A DNA stretch of 20,904 nt from an uncultured Saprospiraceae bacterium (GTDB lineage: Bacteria; Bacteroidota; Bacteroidia; Chitinophagales; Saprospiraceae), in assembly GCA_937969485.1 (NCBI GenBank), contig CALBVQ010000123.1, positions 1 to 20,904 on the forward strand, given 5' to 3'. The notes beneath the pieces were generated by a model. The model did not search any database and was not told the DNA's origin. It worked only from the letters and a program-made list of their open reading frames with translations. Of this stretch, positions 9,501-17,059 are shown piece by piece. Made by a program: the position numbers and the translations under genes. How positions within the stretch are numbered: position 1 is the first letter of the stretch; each line of letters opens with the position of its first letter.

Positions 9501-10001
9501 TACAGATATATTGATTTCTTGCTCTGTATTGTTTATCAAGGTTGATTGTTTTACAAAGCCATAAGCATTACTTGAACTCCACAGATACCTAAATGTCAAT
9601 TTCAGATCATGATTAACTTCTTCAAAAAGTACTTTGTTGCCATAAATGTTTTTGTACAGATTTCGGCTAATGTCATATATACCATCCTGTCTTTCTGAAA
9701 ATGGCTCCCACAGGCGGGACGTATCATTCTGGTGTACTAAAAATATGGATTTGTTTCCAGTGATTTCAGCAGATTCGGTAATTTTATCATCGGTGTAGTA
9801 AGGGAATAAAGCGTTTTCAGAATCCTTTCGTCCTGCACTCAAGCCTCCGTTACTTGATATAAACATCCAGTGATTAGAATCACTAACTATACTCATGAAA
9901 AACGGACGCATTGCGTCGCTATTTGTAATCTTATAGTATTTTTCGTTCTTTATTTGAACATCGCATATTTCCATATTCTCTTTTCTACCTATTTCTTTCA
10001 T
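6558..10001 (-). CDS. Large glucan phosphorylase, GH149-like (beta-1,3-oligoglucan phosphorylase)
   Basis: A cytoplasmic protein of 1147 residues from ATG 10001. An upstream in-frame GTG at 10022 (1154 residues) and an ATG at 9974 (1138 residues), preceded by AGAAAAGAGA, are alternatives. There is no signal peptide. The length, about 1100 residues, fits GH149, a relative of GH94 whose characterised members phosphorolyse beta-1,3-oligoglucans to glucose 1-phosphate. Motifs seen include EGNWRDIFQNW (about 458-468), PEWNDANNALVGNG (about 641-654) and GAQQPGMTGQ (about 1015-1024). By analogy with the DWND motif of GH94, the Asp in EWND (about residue 645) is the candidate general acid. An N-terminal beta-rich domain precedes an (alpha/alpha)6-type helical region. 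Its neighbours GH17, GH30 and GH16 support laminari-oligosaccharides as substrate. GH94 or GH161 are less likely because of motifs and length. The family call is from memory of the motifs. Confidence 0.8.
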   Translation of the reverse strand: MKEIGRKENMEICDVQIKNEKYYKITNSDAMRPFFMSIVSDSNHWMFISSNGGLSAGRKDSENALFPYYTDDKITESAEITGNKSIFLVHQNDTSRLWEPFSERQDGIYDISRNLYKNIYGNKVLFEEVNHDLKLTFRYLWSSSNAYGFVKQSTLINNTEQEINISVLDGIQNVLPCGVGSDIQNSASNLVDAYKRSELEKESGLGIYALSAIIVDKAEPSEALKANVVWSLGLEKPKYLLSSLQLKNFRKRIPLQEEYDVKAEKGAYFLNAEIVLSAKGEKEWMIIADVNKNHSAVAKISKKIVQNQQLEQLVKDDIELGTKQLIELNAASDGLQLTADKYRDSRHFSNTLFNIMRGGIFDNNYEMERWDFCDYLSKANNVVFENSTAIIDKLPDVFSLADLRTLASQSHDQDFQRLCLEYLPLKFSRRHGDPSRPWNKFSINTTSEKDGSKILDYEGNWRDIFQNWEALAHSYPDFVESMIHKFLNATTFDGYNPYRVTKGGFDWESIEEDDPWSYIGYWGDHQIIYLLKFLEIIEKHEPGKLEQLFDQDLFAYANVPYKIKSYEDILKNSKDTIDFDHALDQEVQSRKEEIGADGALILSQSNSIYLVNFIEKILASVLAKLSNFIPEAGIWMNTQRPEWNDANNALVGNGVSMVTLCYLRRFLHFFDTLLENATADRFKISNELIVFYKSTVAVFENNQQLLSGRISDSDRKTILDGLGLAGSNYRQHIYTQNFWGDKRTVSLKSLRRFIELSLQFLDHTIKANKRTDNLYHAYNLMTVDNTGVSISYLSEMLEGQVAVLSSGFLSSTEALTVLDALKNSALFREDQYSYLLYPNKDLPKFSSKNNIPEEALAKSALLKQLVTEGNIDIIEKDINGNYHFNGNFKNATDLKAALVELASETHPKQFVEANSEKVLQIFEEVFNHKAFTGRSGTFFGYEGLGSIYWHMVSKLLLAVQECCLKAINEKQSEEVIGKLLEHYYEINEGIGVHKPPSLYGAFPTDPYSHTPAGKGAQQPGMTGQVKEDILSRFGELGVFVRDGQLYFDPCLLRKNEFILETRTFDYVDVNTNHQRLQLETGSLCFTYCQVPIIYKLADSISLEIVLNDDSSLTFETLSLDHSTSKKIFERTGDVRQIIVELKETNLR

Positions 10002-10081
10002 TAATTTTAATTCACTAGTCACGTAGTGTTTTTATCGTTCTATAGCTCTTCCAATGTTTTCCCCTTTTTTCTATTACAAAC

Positions 10082-10100
10082 CTGTATACAAAGCATACAG
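10082..10100. promoter_or_regulatory. Short inverted repeat upstream of the phosphorylase gene
   Basis: CTGTAT-N7-ATACAG is a perfect 6-bp inverted repeat with a 7-base spacer. Its 19-bp span is a common operator size. It lies in the 206-bp gap between the GH16 and phosphorylase genes, about 26 bases downstream of a candidate -7 box. It could bind a dimeric regulator or be chance in AT-rich DNA. Confidence 0.3.
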
Positions 10101-10125
10101 CACATAAAGAAAAATGCATAAATAG

Positions 10126-10133
10126 CAAAAGTA
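10126..10133 (-). promoter_or_regulatory. Candidate internal -7 box (TACTTTTG)
   Basis: On the minus strand this reads TACTTTTG, an exact match to the Bacteroidota -7 consensus TAnnTTTG. A TTTG at 10148-10145 is too close to be a standard -33 element. The box sits in the only gap over 100 bp inside the operon, so the phosphorylase to GH17 segment may have its own promoter. The leader to ATG 10001 would be about 120 bases. Confidence 0.35.
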
Positions 10134-10207
10134 GTTGAAGGTCACAAACTTGATAATTCCCTTAAATCACTTGGGTAATAGAACTGCTCACTTAAGGCTA
10201 TCTTCTT

Positions 10208-11128
10208 TTACTCATATATTCTCACGTAATCGACCAACATAGTTTGTGGAAAGACGGTATTGGCATCAGGTGGCCCAACAAAGTTGCCACCAACTGCCAA
10301 ATTAATAATTATATAAAAAGGCTGATCATCAAAAACCCAATTATTCCAAACACCATCATATTCTGGTGCAGGATAAAGTTCTTTTACAAAATCAGGCTCT
10401 GGGCCAGCTGGTAAATCATCTGGTGTAATTTGATTATATAAAACATCGTCAACATAGAAATTTATGTATTCTGGTCCCCACTCAATTCCAAAAACATGAA
10501 AGTCCGTATCAAAGCGATCATTTTCTAAGTCATATGCTTTGGTAATAGCTTCACCTGCAGAATAGCCTGGTCCATGAATACTTCCATTTAAGAGCGTTGG
10601 CTCCTGGCCTCGATTTTCCATTATGTCTATTTCTCCACAAAACGGCCAAACTAAGGTTCCTGGATCGTCATCTTCTACTTCCTCAATGTTTGAAGGTAAC
10701 AACCAAAATGCTGGCCACAAACCTTGTCCCCAAGGCAACTGTATTCGTGCTTCAAAACGACCATACTGCCTTTCCATCTTACCTTTTGTTGTTATCCGAG
10801 CTGAGGTAAAACCTGCACCTTCAAAAGATTCTTGAAGTGCCGTGATATGCAAATTGCCTCCTTCAACTTTGATGTTTTCCGGCCGATCAGTATAATACTG
10901 AAGTTCATTGTTCCCCCAGCCATTATTTCCAGTTCCTATTTCAGTATTCCAGATGGAAGCATCAATTGAACCTTCCGTTTCGAAATTGTCTTCAAAAGTC
11001 AGATTAGTTAATGTAGTTACTGTTTGTGTCTCATCTCTTGCGCAGCTAAAACAACACAGAACCAAGACCATTGATATGACAAGGCTTGCATGAGATTTAT
11101 ATGTCTTAAAAATAAATGGTATCCGCAT
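10208..11128 (-). CDS. GH16 laminarinase lipoprotein
   Basis: A 306-residue GH16 enzyme, consistent with endo-beta-1,3-glucanase (laminarinase) activity. The catalytic signature GEIDIMEN gives nucleophile E166, D168 and acid/base E171. Other typical GH16 pieces are WG.NELQYYT (71-80), YGRFEARI.LPWGQGLWPAFW (122-142) and the C-terminal VDYVRIYE. A long N-terminal region and hydrophobic stretch end at cysteines 25, 26 and 29. The last (CFSC, then ARDE) is the likely lipidation site, although the lipobox is not ideal. The mature protein is a single catalytic domain with no binding module, perhaps because binding is supplied by the neighbouring multi-domain lipoprotein 79 bp upstream. It likely starts extracellular laminarin breakdown. 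Confidence 0.92.
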   Translation of the reverse strand: MRIPFIFKTYKSHASLVISMVLVLCCFSCARDETQTVTTLTNLTFEDNFETEGSIDASIWNTEIGTGNNGWGNNELQYYTDRPENIKVEGGNLHITALQESFEGAGFTSARITTKGKMERQYGRFEARIQLPWGQGLWPAFWLLPSNIEEVEDDDPGTLVWPFCGEIDIMENRGQEPTLLNGSIHGPGYSAGEAITKAYDLENDRFDTDFHVFGIEWGPEYINFYVDDVLYNQITPDDLPAGPEPDFVKELYPAPEYDGVWNNWVFDDQPFYIIINLAVGGNFVGPPDANTVFPQTMLVDYVRIYE

Positions 11129-11207
11129 ATTACTGTTTTTTATTGATTAAGTACATTTTGAAAAGTATTTCATCCGTAGATTAATACTCCTTACACCGCG
11201 CTAATAA

Positions 11208-13610
11208 TTATTGATTATAGAAGTAAACATTGTCCACATAAAGCGTTCCACCACCTGCAGGAAGGCCAGAAAAGATCAGTTGTGCCATACTTGTATAGCC
11301 ACTCAATCCAGTGAAATCTGAAATTGAAATGTCATAAGACACCCACTGTCCTTGTGGTAAATTCTCAAAAACTAGCTCATGTTCTGAATCATCACCACCT
11401 TCAAACTCTCCATCTGGACCAAAGTCAACTAACTTGATCCTAAAAGTCGTCATGTTTGGCGTCCATACATCGACACTAAAATGAGTCATTGAAGAGGCAT
11501 CTACTAAATTGCCTCCTACCGTTTCAACTCCTACAAAATCAAGATCCGTGTACTTCTTTGTATCATTTCCAGCGATCTGTATGTCCTGCAAATTTGCCAT
11601 TGACCAGTCTGTTTTCCATGTATTGACTGGTACATTTGGATAGGTATTACTAAACAATGAAATGACATCAGCAGCGTCTTGTGTTGGTGTTGGTGCTGCC
11701 GAGGTTGGTTCATCTCCTCCTCCTGTTTCCTTAAAGAAATAGATGTTATCTAAATAAATATCTCCATTACCATCAAACTTAAGTTGAATGACGTCTGCGA
11801 GATCCACAGGCGAGAAATCACCTAAAGGAATATCTACACTGTTCCATCCTGAAGATGGAACACTAAGAGCTACATCTTCTTCCGTTAAATTCCCGCTAAT
11901 CAAATAAGCATTGAATGAAGAAGAATTTGCTGTCCAATAATCAATATGCAAAAAGTCCATATTGCTCACATCCTGAGAACTACCTAACTCCAGTCCTTGA
12001 TAATCAAGACCAGCATAAAGCAAGGTATTATTTCCCGCAACTTGCACTTCTGTAACCACTGTTGCCTGACCCCAATCAGGATTTGTATTTGATCCACTAA
12101 TATTATTGTAGGCATCACTGTAAACTGAAATTACATCCGCCTCTGCTTTAGTTGGCGATGGAGCAGCAATTGTCGGTTCAGTTGAACTTGAGCCACCGTC
12201 ATCATAAAAATACACATTGTCAACATAAATACTTGATATAGTTGCATCTGAAACAAACACCACTTGTGCTAGATTAGATCGACCGGTTAGACCTGCCAAT
12301 TCTGATAAAGATACATCAAGACTATACCATTCATCATTTACTAGATTAGAATTATCAAGAGTAATTTCTCCTGCAGAATCATCACTAGTGCCAAATTGAT
12401 TATCTGGACCAACATCTGCTACCCTAATAGTTAAAAAGTCTCCGAACTCTACATCTTCTCGAGGCTGAACATCAACATGTAGGTGTGTCATTGAAGAACC
12501 GTTTATCGTAGAAACATTTTCTAAGAACTGAATTCCTACGAAATTCAACTCTGTGTATGCGATTATATTATCACCATTAATATTGATATCATCTTGACCT
12601 AAGGTGGTTTGATATGGCGCCCAATAGCCATTATAATAATCTACTGGCTCATTATTGTAAACGTCTGAAAAAATAGAGATTACATCACTTGGATCACGTG
12701 TTGGAACAGGAGCGGTATTAAAATCTCCAACCACACTAATTAAGCCAGAGCCCTTTGCTGCGACACCTCCTAAAGTAGCCGTGATAACTGCTTCTCCCAT
12801 ACCAACGGCTGTGATCACACCTAGTTCGTTAACAATTGCAACGTTGGGGTCAGAAGAAGTAAATTCAAAATATGCTGGTTTGATCGAGACCGTTTGGTCT
12901 TCACCATTTTCTAAATTGAGCGTTTGCTGTAAATTAGAAATAGCAACTGTAACGCCAACAAAAGTTGTAATCGATTCATCTGTACCATTAAAAATCGAAG
13001 GTCTTGGCTGCGCTATAGTTCCCAGTTTTTCGAATTGTAAATCATCAATCCAAAAGCTATAACCTTCGCCATTTTCAGGGCCCTCTGCGTACCAAAACAT
13101 ACCGCTTTCTTGGGTCAACTTCGAAGGATCAGGAATTGCAATTGTATATTGTCTCCAATTTGTGGTTAGTTCCAGATTACTTAGTGTAACTTGAAATTTG
13201 TTTTCTTGAAAGTCTTGTCCAAAACCGATCTCATTAATAGTTCCTTTTTTTGTGGCTTTCGCCCAAAAAGTAAGAGCATCAAAATCAGAAAGATCACGCT
13301 TTCCATAGTCAGGAAAAATAGCTCCTGCATAAGCACCTTTGGGGTCATCTACATTGGGAACGTCAAATCGCATAGCGGAAGTGCCCTTATATTTAGTTTT
13401 TGTATCTACTGAAAATGCTTCAAAGTAAGACCCTGCGAAAGGAAGATATTCTAACCCTGCACTGAATCCGTCTAGGTAAACTTCGCCATTTTTAGGATAA
13501 GTAGCTAATGTAGCATCATCAGAAAGGTCTCTCTCACAACTACTAGAAATAAATGCAATTCCTAGCAAGAACAGAATACTTGAGTTTATGATTATATTTA
13601 ACTTCATCAT
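11208..13610 (-). CDS. Multi-domain glycan-binding lipoprotein with three repeated modules
   Basis: An 800-residue lipoprotein (signal peptide, lipobox SSSC) with no recognisable catalytic residues. Domains in order: a beta-sandwich CBM-like module (about 40-195), a Big_2 immunoglobulin-like domain (about 210-293, ending in the typical G.AVITAT), then three related modules at about 300-470, 480-627 and 635-800. Each module opens with P.P...DVISxxS..YNN-like text and closes with (I/L)Y(V/L)DN(V/I)YF. Modules 1 and 3 carry a GPD..F...DDS acidic segment that module 2 lacks. Similar modules occur beside laminarinase domains in flavobacterial proteins (from memory). I infer surface binding of laminarin, in the place of a SusE/F-type protein. 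An in-frame TTG at 13625 precedes the ATG at 13610. I prefer the ATG, which leaves 21 bp after the upstream gene. Confidence 0.82.
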   Translation of the reverse strand: MMKLNIIINSSILFLLGIAFISSSCERDLSDDATLATYPKNGEVYLDGFSAGLEYLPFAGSYFEAFSVDTKTKYKGTSAMRFDVPNVDDPKGAYAGAIFPDYGKRDLSDFDALTFWAKATKKGTINEIGFGQDFQENKFQVTLSNLELTTNWRQYTIAIPDPSKLTQESGMFWYAEGPENGEGYSFWIDDLQFEKLGTIAQPRPSIFNGTDESITTFVGVTVAISNLQQTLNLENGEDQTVSIKPAYFEFTSSDPNVAIVNELGVITAVGMGEAVITATLGGVAAKGSGLISVVGDFNTAPVPTRDPSDVISIFSDVYNNEPVDYYNGYWAPYQTTLGQDDININGDNIIAYTELNFVGIQFLENVSTINGSSMTHLHVDVQPREDVEFGDFLTIRVADVGPDNQFGTSDDSAGEITLDNSNLVNDEWYSLDVSLSELAGLTGRSNLAQVVFVSDATISSIYVDNVYFYDDGGSSSTEPTIAAPSPTKAEADVISVYSDAYNNISGSNTNPDWGQATVVTEVQVAGNNTLLYAGLDYQGLELGSSQDVSNMDFLHIDYWTANSSSFNAYLISGNLTEEDVALSVPSSGWNSVDIPLGDFSPVDLADVIQLKFDGNGDIYLDNIYFFKETGGGDEPTSAAPTPTQDAADVISLFSNTYPNVPVNTWKTDWSMANLQDIQIAGNDTKKYTDLDFVGVETVGGNLVDASSMTHFSVDVWTPNMTTFRIKLVDFGPDGEFEGGDDSEHELVFENLPQGQWVSYDISISDFTGLSGYTSMAQLIFSGLPAGGGTLYVDNVYFYNQ

Positions 13611-13631
13611 TATATTTTTTAACAAGCTTTA

Positions 13632-16600
13632 TTATTTACCAATATTAACATGAAAGTAGGTTCTAATTTCCCATTCGGAACCATTGCCAAAACCTACTGG
13701 ACTAAGTATTGGTTCTGTAGCAAACTCAGACCCCACTAGATTTGGAAGATAACGTGGCGAATACTGATCCAAAGATCTCCATGTCCAGCGTAATCCCATC
13801 TGAGTACTTGGTAACACAAACCAACCTGGTTTACCCAAAGTAGTAGATAAATCTAACATTAGTTGTTGAGGATAAGTCAGGTTAAAATCACGATGATAAT
13901 CAAAAGGACCCCAATCATTGATTTTGTAGTGAGAGACTAATTTCAATTTCTTATAAATAGCTCTCATGTCCAGCACATATCGTTCGATTAATCTAGCGTC
14001 GCTACCGTTTGCTTGAGCGGTTCCCACTAGTACATTAGCAATAACTCCGAGGTCTGGGTTTATTTTAGAAACCATCCTCACATTTGTTTGCCATAAATCT
14101 TGTGCCGGTGCAGATTCAGGAAAAGCGAAAGAGGTACGATTGCCTAAAAAACCAACAGCTGCATCCTGAGTTGTAGGAAGATGTCGGTATGAAAAACCTG
14201 CACTTACTGCAAATTTTGCATCTTCTGCGCGGTCATTATCCCATTCATACATCCATGTACCAGGCGTGGGATCATAAGTAAGCAGTAATTCTCCGGCAAC
14301 TGTCTCTCTATTACCATCTCTTACTGCGAAAGGATCAGACTGCACGTTTCTAAGACGACCAGGCGCCGGAACATCGTTAGGAATAGGATCAACAAGTGGT
14401 TTTTGCCATAAGAAATTCGGTGCGATTTGGAAGTCACCAAGCAAATAGGTAAAACCTGTTAAGAAATTACTTTTATTTCCGCTACCACTATCCTTTAATG
14501 TCCATCCTGTAAAAGTACGTGTTGCATCAGCCCCACCATTGGCTACAAGCCCCTGTACAGAACCCTGCGCATACCAATTAAATGCCCCTTTTGAATATTG
14601 GATTTTAGCTTTACCTCCCCAATTATCCGTAGGCTTTATTTCATCTTCGTATACTTCATAATTTCCTGGTTCGCCTGAAACTATCTGGAAGGTTCTTCCA
14701 TTTAGGGGTGATCCACCCCACATTCCACCTAATTCAATATCGATTGGCCCAACTTTTCTTTCCACATGAATTGTTGCTCTCCTTGTTTTAGGAAGTGGAA
14801 TGGCAATTGAAGTAACAAAGCCAGATGCTTCATCAACATCTTCGTGAAATACACCTGTAATCTTAAAGCGCTTTATTTCACGTCCATATTTTAATAGAAT
14901 CGCAGGATTGGCTCCCCACCATAATTGGGGGCCAAATGCCGCATGTAGACCTTTGAATTTATTTTTACCATCGATTTCCATTCCTAGGATTTCCCCATTG
15001 TAAAGATCTAGATTTGGGCCGTAATTTGCCTCTGGATACAAACCGAAAAAATCACCTTCATATGCCCAATGATAATGGCCGGTTCTGTAAAAACCCCTTA
15101 CATCAAAATCTTTGGTCGTCCAATCAAAGTCAGCATTATATATTCTCAAATTACCATCTGTTCTATTGACACGGCCTCTTACTACATTCTCGTAAAAAAT
15201 CTCATCAATTGGATTATCCGCTACATTACCAACTAAGTTGAACGTTGTGCTAGCTCTAAGGTTAGGTGTAGGATTGGCTTCTACCCCAATAAAGAAAGAC
15301 TGCATGTGATCAAAGCCAAGTTCATCCGGATAAGAAGCTAATTCTGGGTTATTAATAATTTCTTGGTCAGGTTGAGATGGAGTTGTAATTAATGATCCAC
15401 CGGTATTAAATGTTTCAAACTTAGCTTGAAAGTTACTCAAACGGATTTTTTGGTTTCCCCCCAATGCAGCTTTGTCTCCTCTTGCCCTGAGCATCGCATC
15501 TGTGATCTGGATATTACTAAAGTAAGCATTGACAGACTCAATAGTTGTGCCTTGTGAATATGGATTTAGTTTGTGGGCCTCTTGCAAAGAATAATAGGCA
15601 GCTCTTGGATAAAGGGTATATAAACCTCTTTCGTTTGTAGGGCCTTTCGCACAAATTCCAAACCATTCTTCATTCATGTTATTTACTTCAGGTGCTATTA
15701 AATCTCTTGAATAACCACCATTTGACCATGAGGCATTGTTATCATGAACTTCTGCGTTTTTTCTATCATCAAATCCAAATTTCCACCAACCGTCACTAAA
15801 TTGAAAAGTGAAACCACCGATAGAATTACCAGTTTTTCCAACTCCAGCAGCATTCTCGTAAATCTCTTTCCAGTTACCCAACATATAATATGCTTGAGAC
15901 TCTTGATCTTCATCATTATTCTTCGCGCTAAATGCATCTGCTCCAAATTCGGTAAACATTATAGGTTTATTGAGCTTGTCCTTTACTACTTGAAACATAT
16001 CTCCAAAGGAAACCCCTCTATAAGTGTTCGTTCCATATATATCGATGTCTTTACATTCATCGGCAATAATATCAATGAATAACACATCTCCATTACAAAT
16101 AGCAACAGGGTGGTTCGAATCAATGGCCTTCATTGCCTTGGCAGCATCATTCATCAATTTATACATTGGTCTACCCCGTGATTCCCCAATGAAATTAATT
16201 CTTCCTTCATCATCGGGAAAATCTTCCGTTTCAGCACCTTGCCAAAAAAGTCCATAATTGTTTTCATTTCCCAAGAGATACAGTAAAAGTCCAGGAGTGT
16301 CTTTGTAATCTTTTACCAATTGTGTCATTTCAGCCATCAACAAGTTCTGTGTTCTTTCTTCATCATACAGTGTAACTGGTGTCCAAGCACCATCTAAGGT
16401 TAATCCATATCTACCAAATGAATGGTTTAGCATGGTGTATATTCCATAATTCTCGTATATATACTTAATCCATTTGGCAGGAACACCTGTATATTGTCTG
16501 ATAACATTCACATTCATGTTCTTCAATAGCGCCATTTCGGAATCCAATGCAGCTTGAATAATGTCATCTGATTTATTCCATAAATCAGCATTGGTAACAT

Positions 16601-16769
16601 CTGTTCCGATAGGAACATAATCCCAATTCATTCCGTTGATCATAAAATCATTTCCGTCAACAATCAGTTTCATTCCCTGATCAGTATTCTGAACTGATAC
16701 TTGCGCAACTTGACTAAATACGGTAATAGTCGATAAGAAGAAGACTAGGTATAGAAATATTTTTTTCAT
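13632..16769 (-). CDS. Clan GH-A glycosidase fused to a putative outer-membrane beta-barrel
   Basis: A 1045-residue protein with an N-terminal type I signal peptide (cleavage near FSQ, about residue 19-20). Residues 25-400 form a TIM-barrel glycosidase of clan GH-A with acid/base E169 in LLGNENN and nucleophile E274 in MFTEFGA. By eye it is nearest to GH2-type catalytic barrels, with some resemblance to GH5/GH72, and the family is uncertain. Residues about 440-1045 have no enzyme motif. They are made of alternating hydrophobic/polar strands rich in Gly, Tyr, Trp and Phe, separated by Asp/Asn/Gly turns, and end in an amphipathic strand (WEIRTYFHVNIGK). This is typical of outer-membrane beta-barrels. 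It is the first gene of the operon, where SusC/SusD genes often sit. I infer an outer-membrane protein carrying its own glycosidase, possibly a pore for oligosaccharides. The barrel assignment needs structural support. Confidence 0.75.
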   Translation of the reverse strand: MKKIFLYLVFFLSTITVFSQVAQVSVQNTDQGMKLIVDGNDFMINGMNWDYVPIGTDVTNADLWNKSDDIIQAALDSEMALLKNMNVNVIRQYTGVPAKWIKYIYENYGIYTMLNHSFGRYGLTLDGAWTPVTLYDEERTQNLLMAEMTQLVKDYKDTPGLLLYLLGNENNYGLFWQGAETEDFPDDEGRINFIGESRGRPMYKLMNDAAKAMKAIDSNHPVAICNGDVLFIDIIADECKDIDIYGTNTYRGVSFGDMFQVVKDKLNKPIMFTEFGADAFSAKNNDEDQESQAYYMLGNWKEIYENAAGVGKTGNSIGGFTFQFSDGWWKFGFDDRKNAEVHDNNASWSNGGYSRDLIAPEVNNMNEEWFGICAKGPTNERGLYTLYPRAAYYSLQEAHKLNPYSQGTTIESVNAYFSNIQITDAMLRARGDKAALGGNQKIRLSNFQAKFETFNTGGSLITTPSQPDQEIINNPELASYPDELGFDHMQSFFIGVEANPTPNLRASTTFNLVGNVADNPIDEIFYENVVRGRVNRTDGNLRIYNADFDWTTKDFDVRGFYRTGHYHWAYEGDFFGLYPEANYGPNLDLYNGEILGMEIDGKNKFKGLHAAFGPQLWWGANPAILLKYGREIKRFKITGVFHEDVDEASGFVTSIAIPLPKTRRATIHVERKVGPIDIELGGMWGGSPLNGRTFQIVSGEPGNYEVYEDEIKPTDNWGGKAKIQYSKGAFNWYAQGSVQGLVANGGADATRTFTGWTLKDSGSGNKSNFLTGFTYLLGDFQIAPNFLWQKPLVDPIPNDVPAPGRLRNVQSDPFAVRDGNRETVAGELLLTYDPTPGTWMYEWDNDRAEDAKFAVSAGFSYRHLPTTQDAAVGFLGNRTSFAFPESAPAQDLWQTNVRMVSKINPDLGVIANVLVGTAQANGSDARLIERYVLDMRAIYKKLKLVSHYKINDWGPFDYHRDFNLTYPQQLMLDLSTTLGKPGWFVLPSTQMGLRWTWRSLDQYSPRYLPNLVGSEFATEPILSPVGFGNGSEWEIRTYFHVNIGK

Positions 16770-16805
16770 ATGTAGTATTTTATTTCTTTAATGTTTTCAT
16801 TTCGA

Positions 16806-16829
16806 TGCTTGCTACAATTCAAGCAAGCA
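16806..16829 (-). promoter_or_regulatory. Leader hairpin upstream of the first operon gene
   Basis: TGCTTGC (16806-16812) and GCAAGCA (16823-16829) form a perfect 7-bp inverted repeat with a 10-base spacer, lying 37-60 bases upstream of the ATG at 16769. In RNA it would make a simple stem-loop. It could be a second operator or a 5' UTR stabiliser. Its function is unknown. Confidence 0.35.
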
Positions 16830-16910
16830 AATTCATTCGTTGTCATCGGTTCACTTAACAACCTACTATATAGCCTACAACATTCTGTGATGTGCGACTC
16901 GTTATTAGTT

Positions 16911-16944
16911 TTTGTTTGGAGCAATGGGGGTTATTCCAAACAAA
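16911..16944. promoter_or_regulatory. Perfect 10-bp inverted repeat, candidate operator
   Basis: TTTGTTTGGA (16911-16920) and TCCAAACAAA (16935-16944) are exact reverse complements separated by 14 bases that include a G5 run. The right arm overlaps the leftward -7 box (16941-16948), and the spacer covers the expected start of transcription. This geometry suits a dimeric regulator, and the divergently encoded LuxR-type protein is the obvious candidate. Binding itself is inference. Confidence 0.5.
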
Positions 16945-16948
16945 TATA
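16941..16948 (-). promoter_or_regulatory. Candidate -7 box of the glucan operon (TATATTTG)
   Basis: On the minus strand this reads TATATTTG, an exact match to the Bacteroidota -7 consensus TAnnTTTG and the only such match on that strand in the intergenic region. No clear TTTG -33 element is found about 20 bases upstream, which fits a promoter that needs an activator. Confidence 0.45.
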
Positions 16949-17059
16949 AACTTAATATCTACATGGATTTAGAAAAGTACCTCAACAATTATTTCATCAT
17001 AAATAAAAAATACTACGTCATAGGATTCTTAAATTTTAACTAAATTGTTGATAATTAAG

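Noticed and set aside
6558..10001. Calling the phosphorylase a GH94 cellobiose phosphorylase or a cyclic beta-glucan synthase.
   Set aside because: It lacks the typical GH94 C-terminal motif as I know it, has EWNDANN instead of DWND, and has no glycosyltransferase or membrane regions as in cyclic glucan synthases.
13611..13625. TTG start for the binding lipoprotein at 13625.
   Set aside because: The ATG at 13610 (or 13607) gives a normal lipoprotein signal, and the extra five residues add nothing recognisable.
15744..16257. Rightward open frames inside the glycosidase-barrel gene, 15744-16082 and 16024-16257.
   Set aside because: They lie opposite a strongly supported coding region with catalytic motifs, and their translations show no domain.
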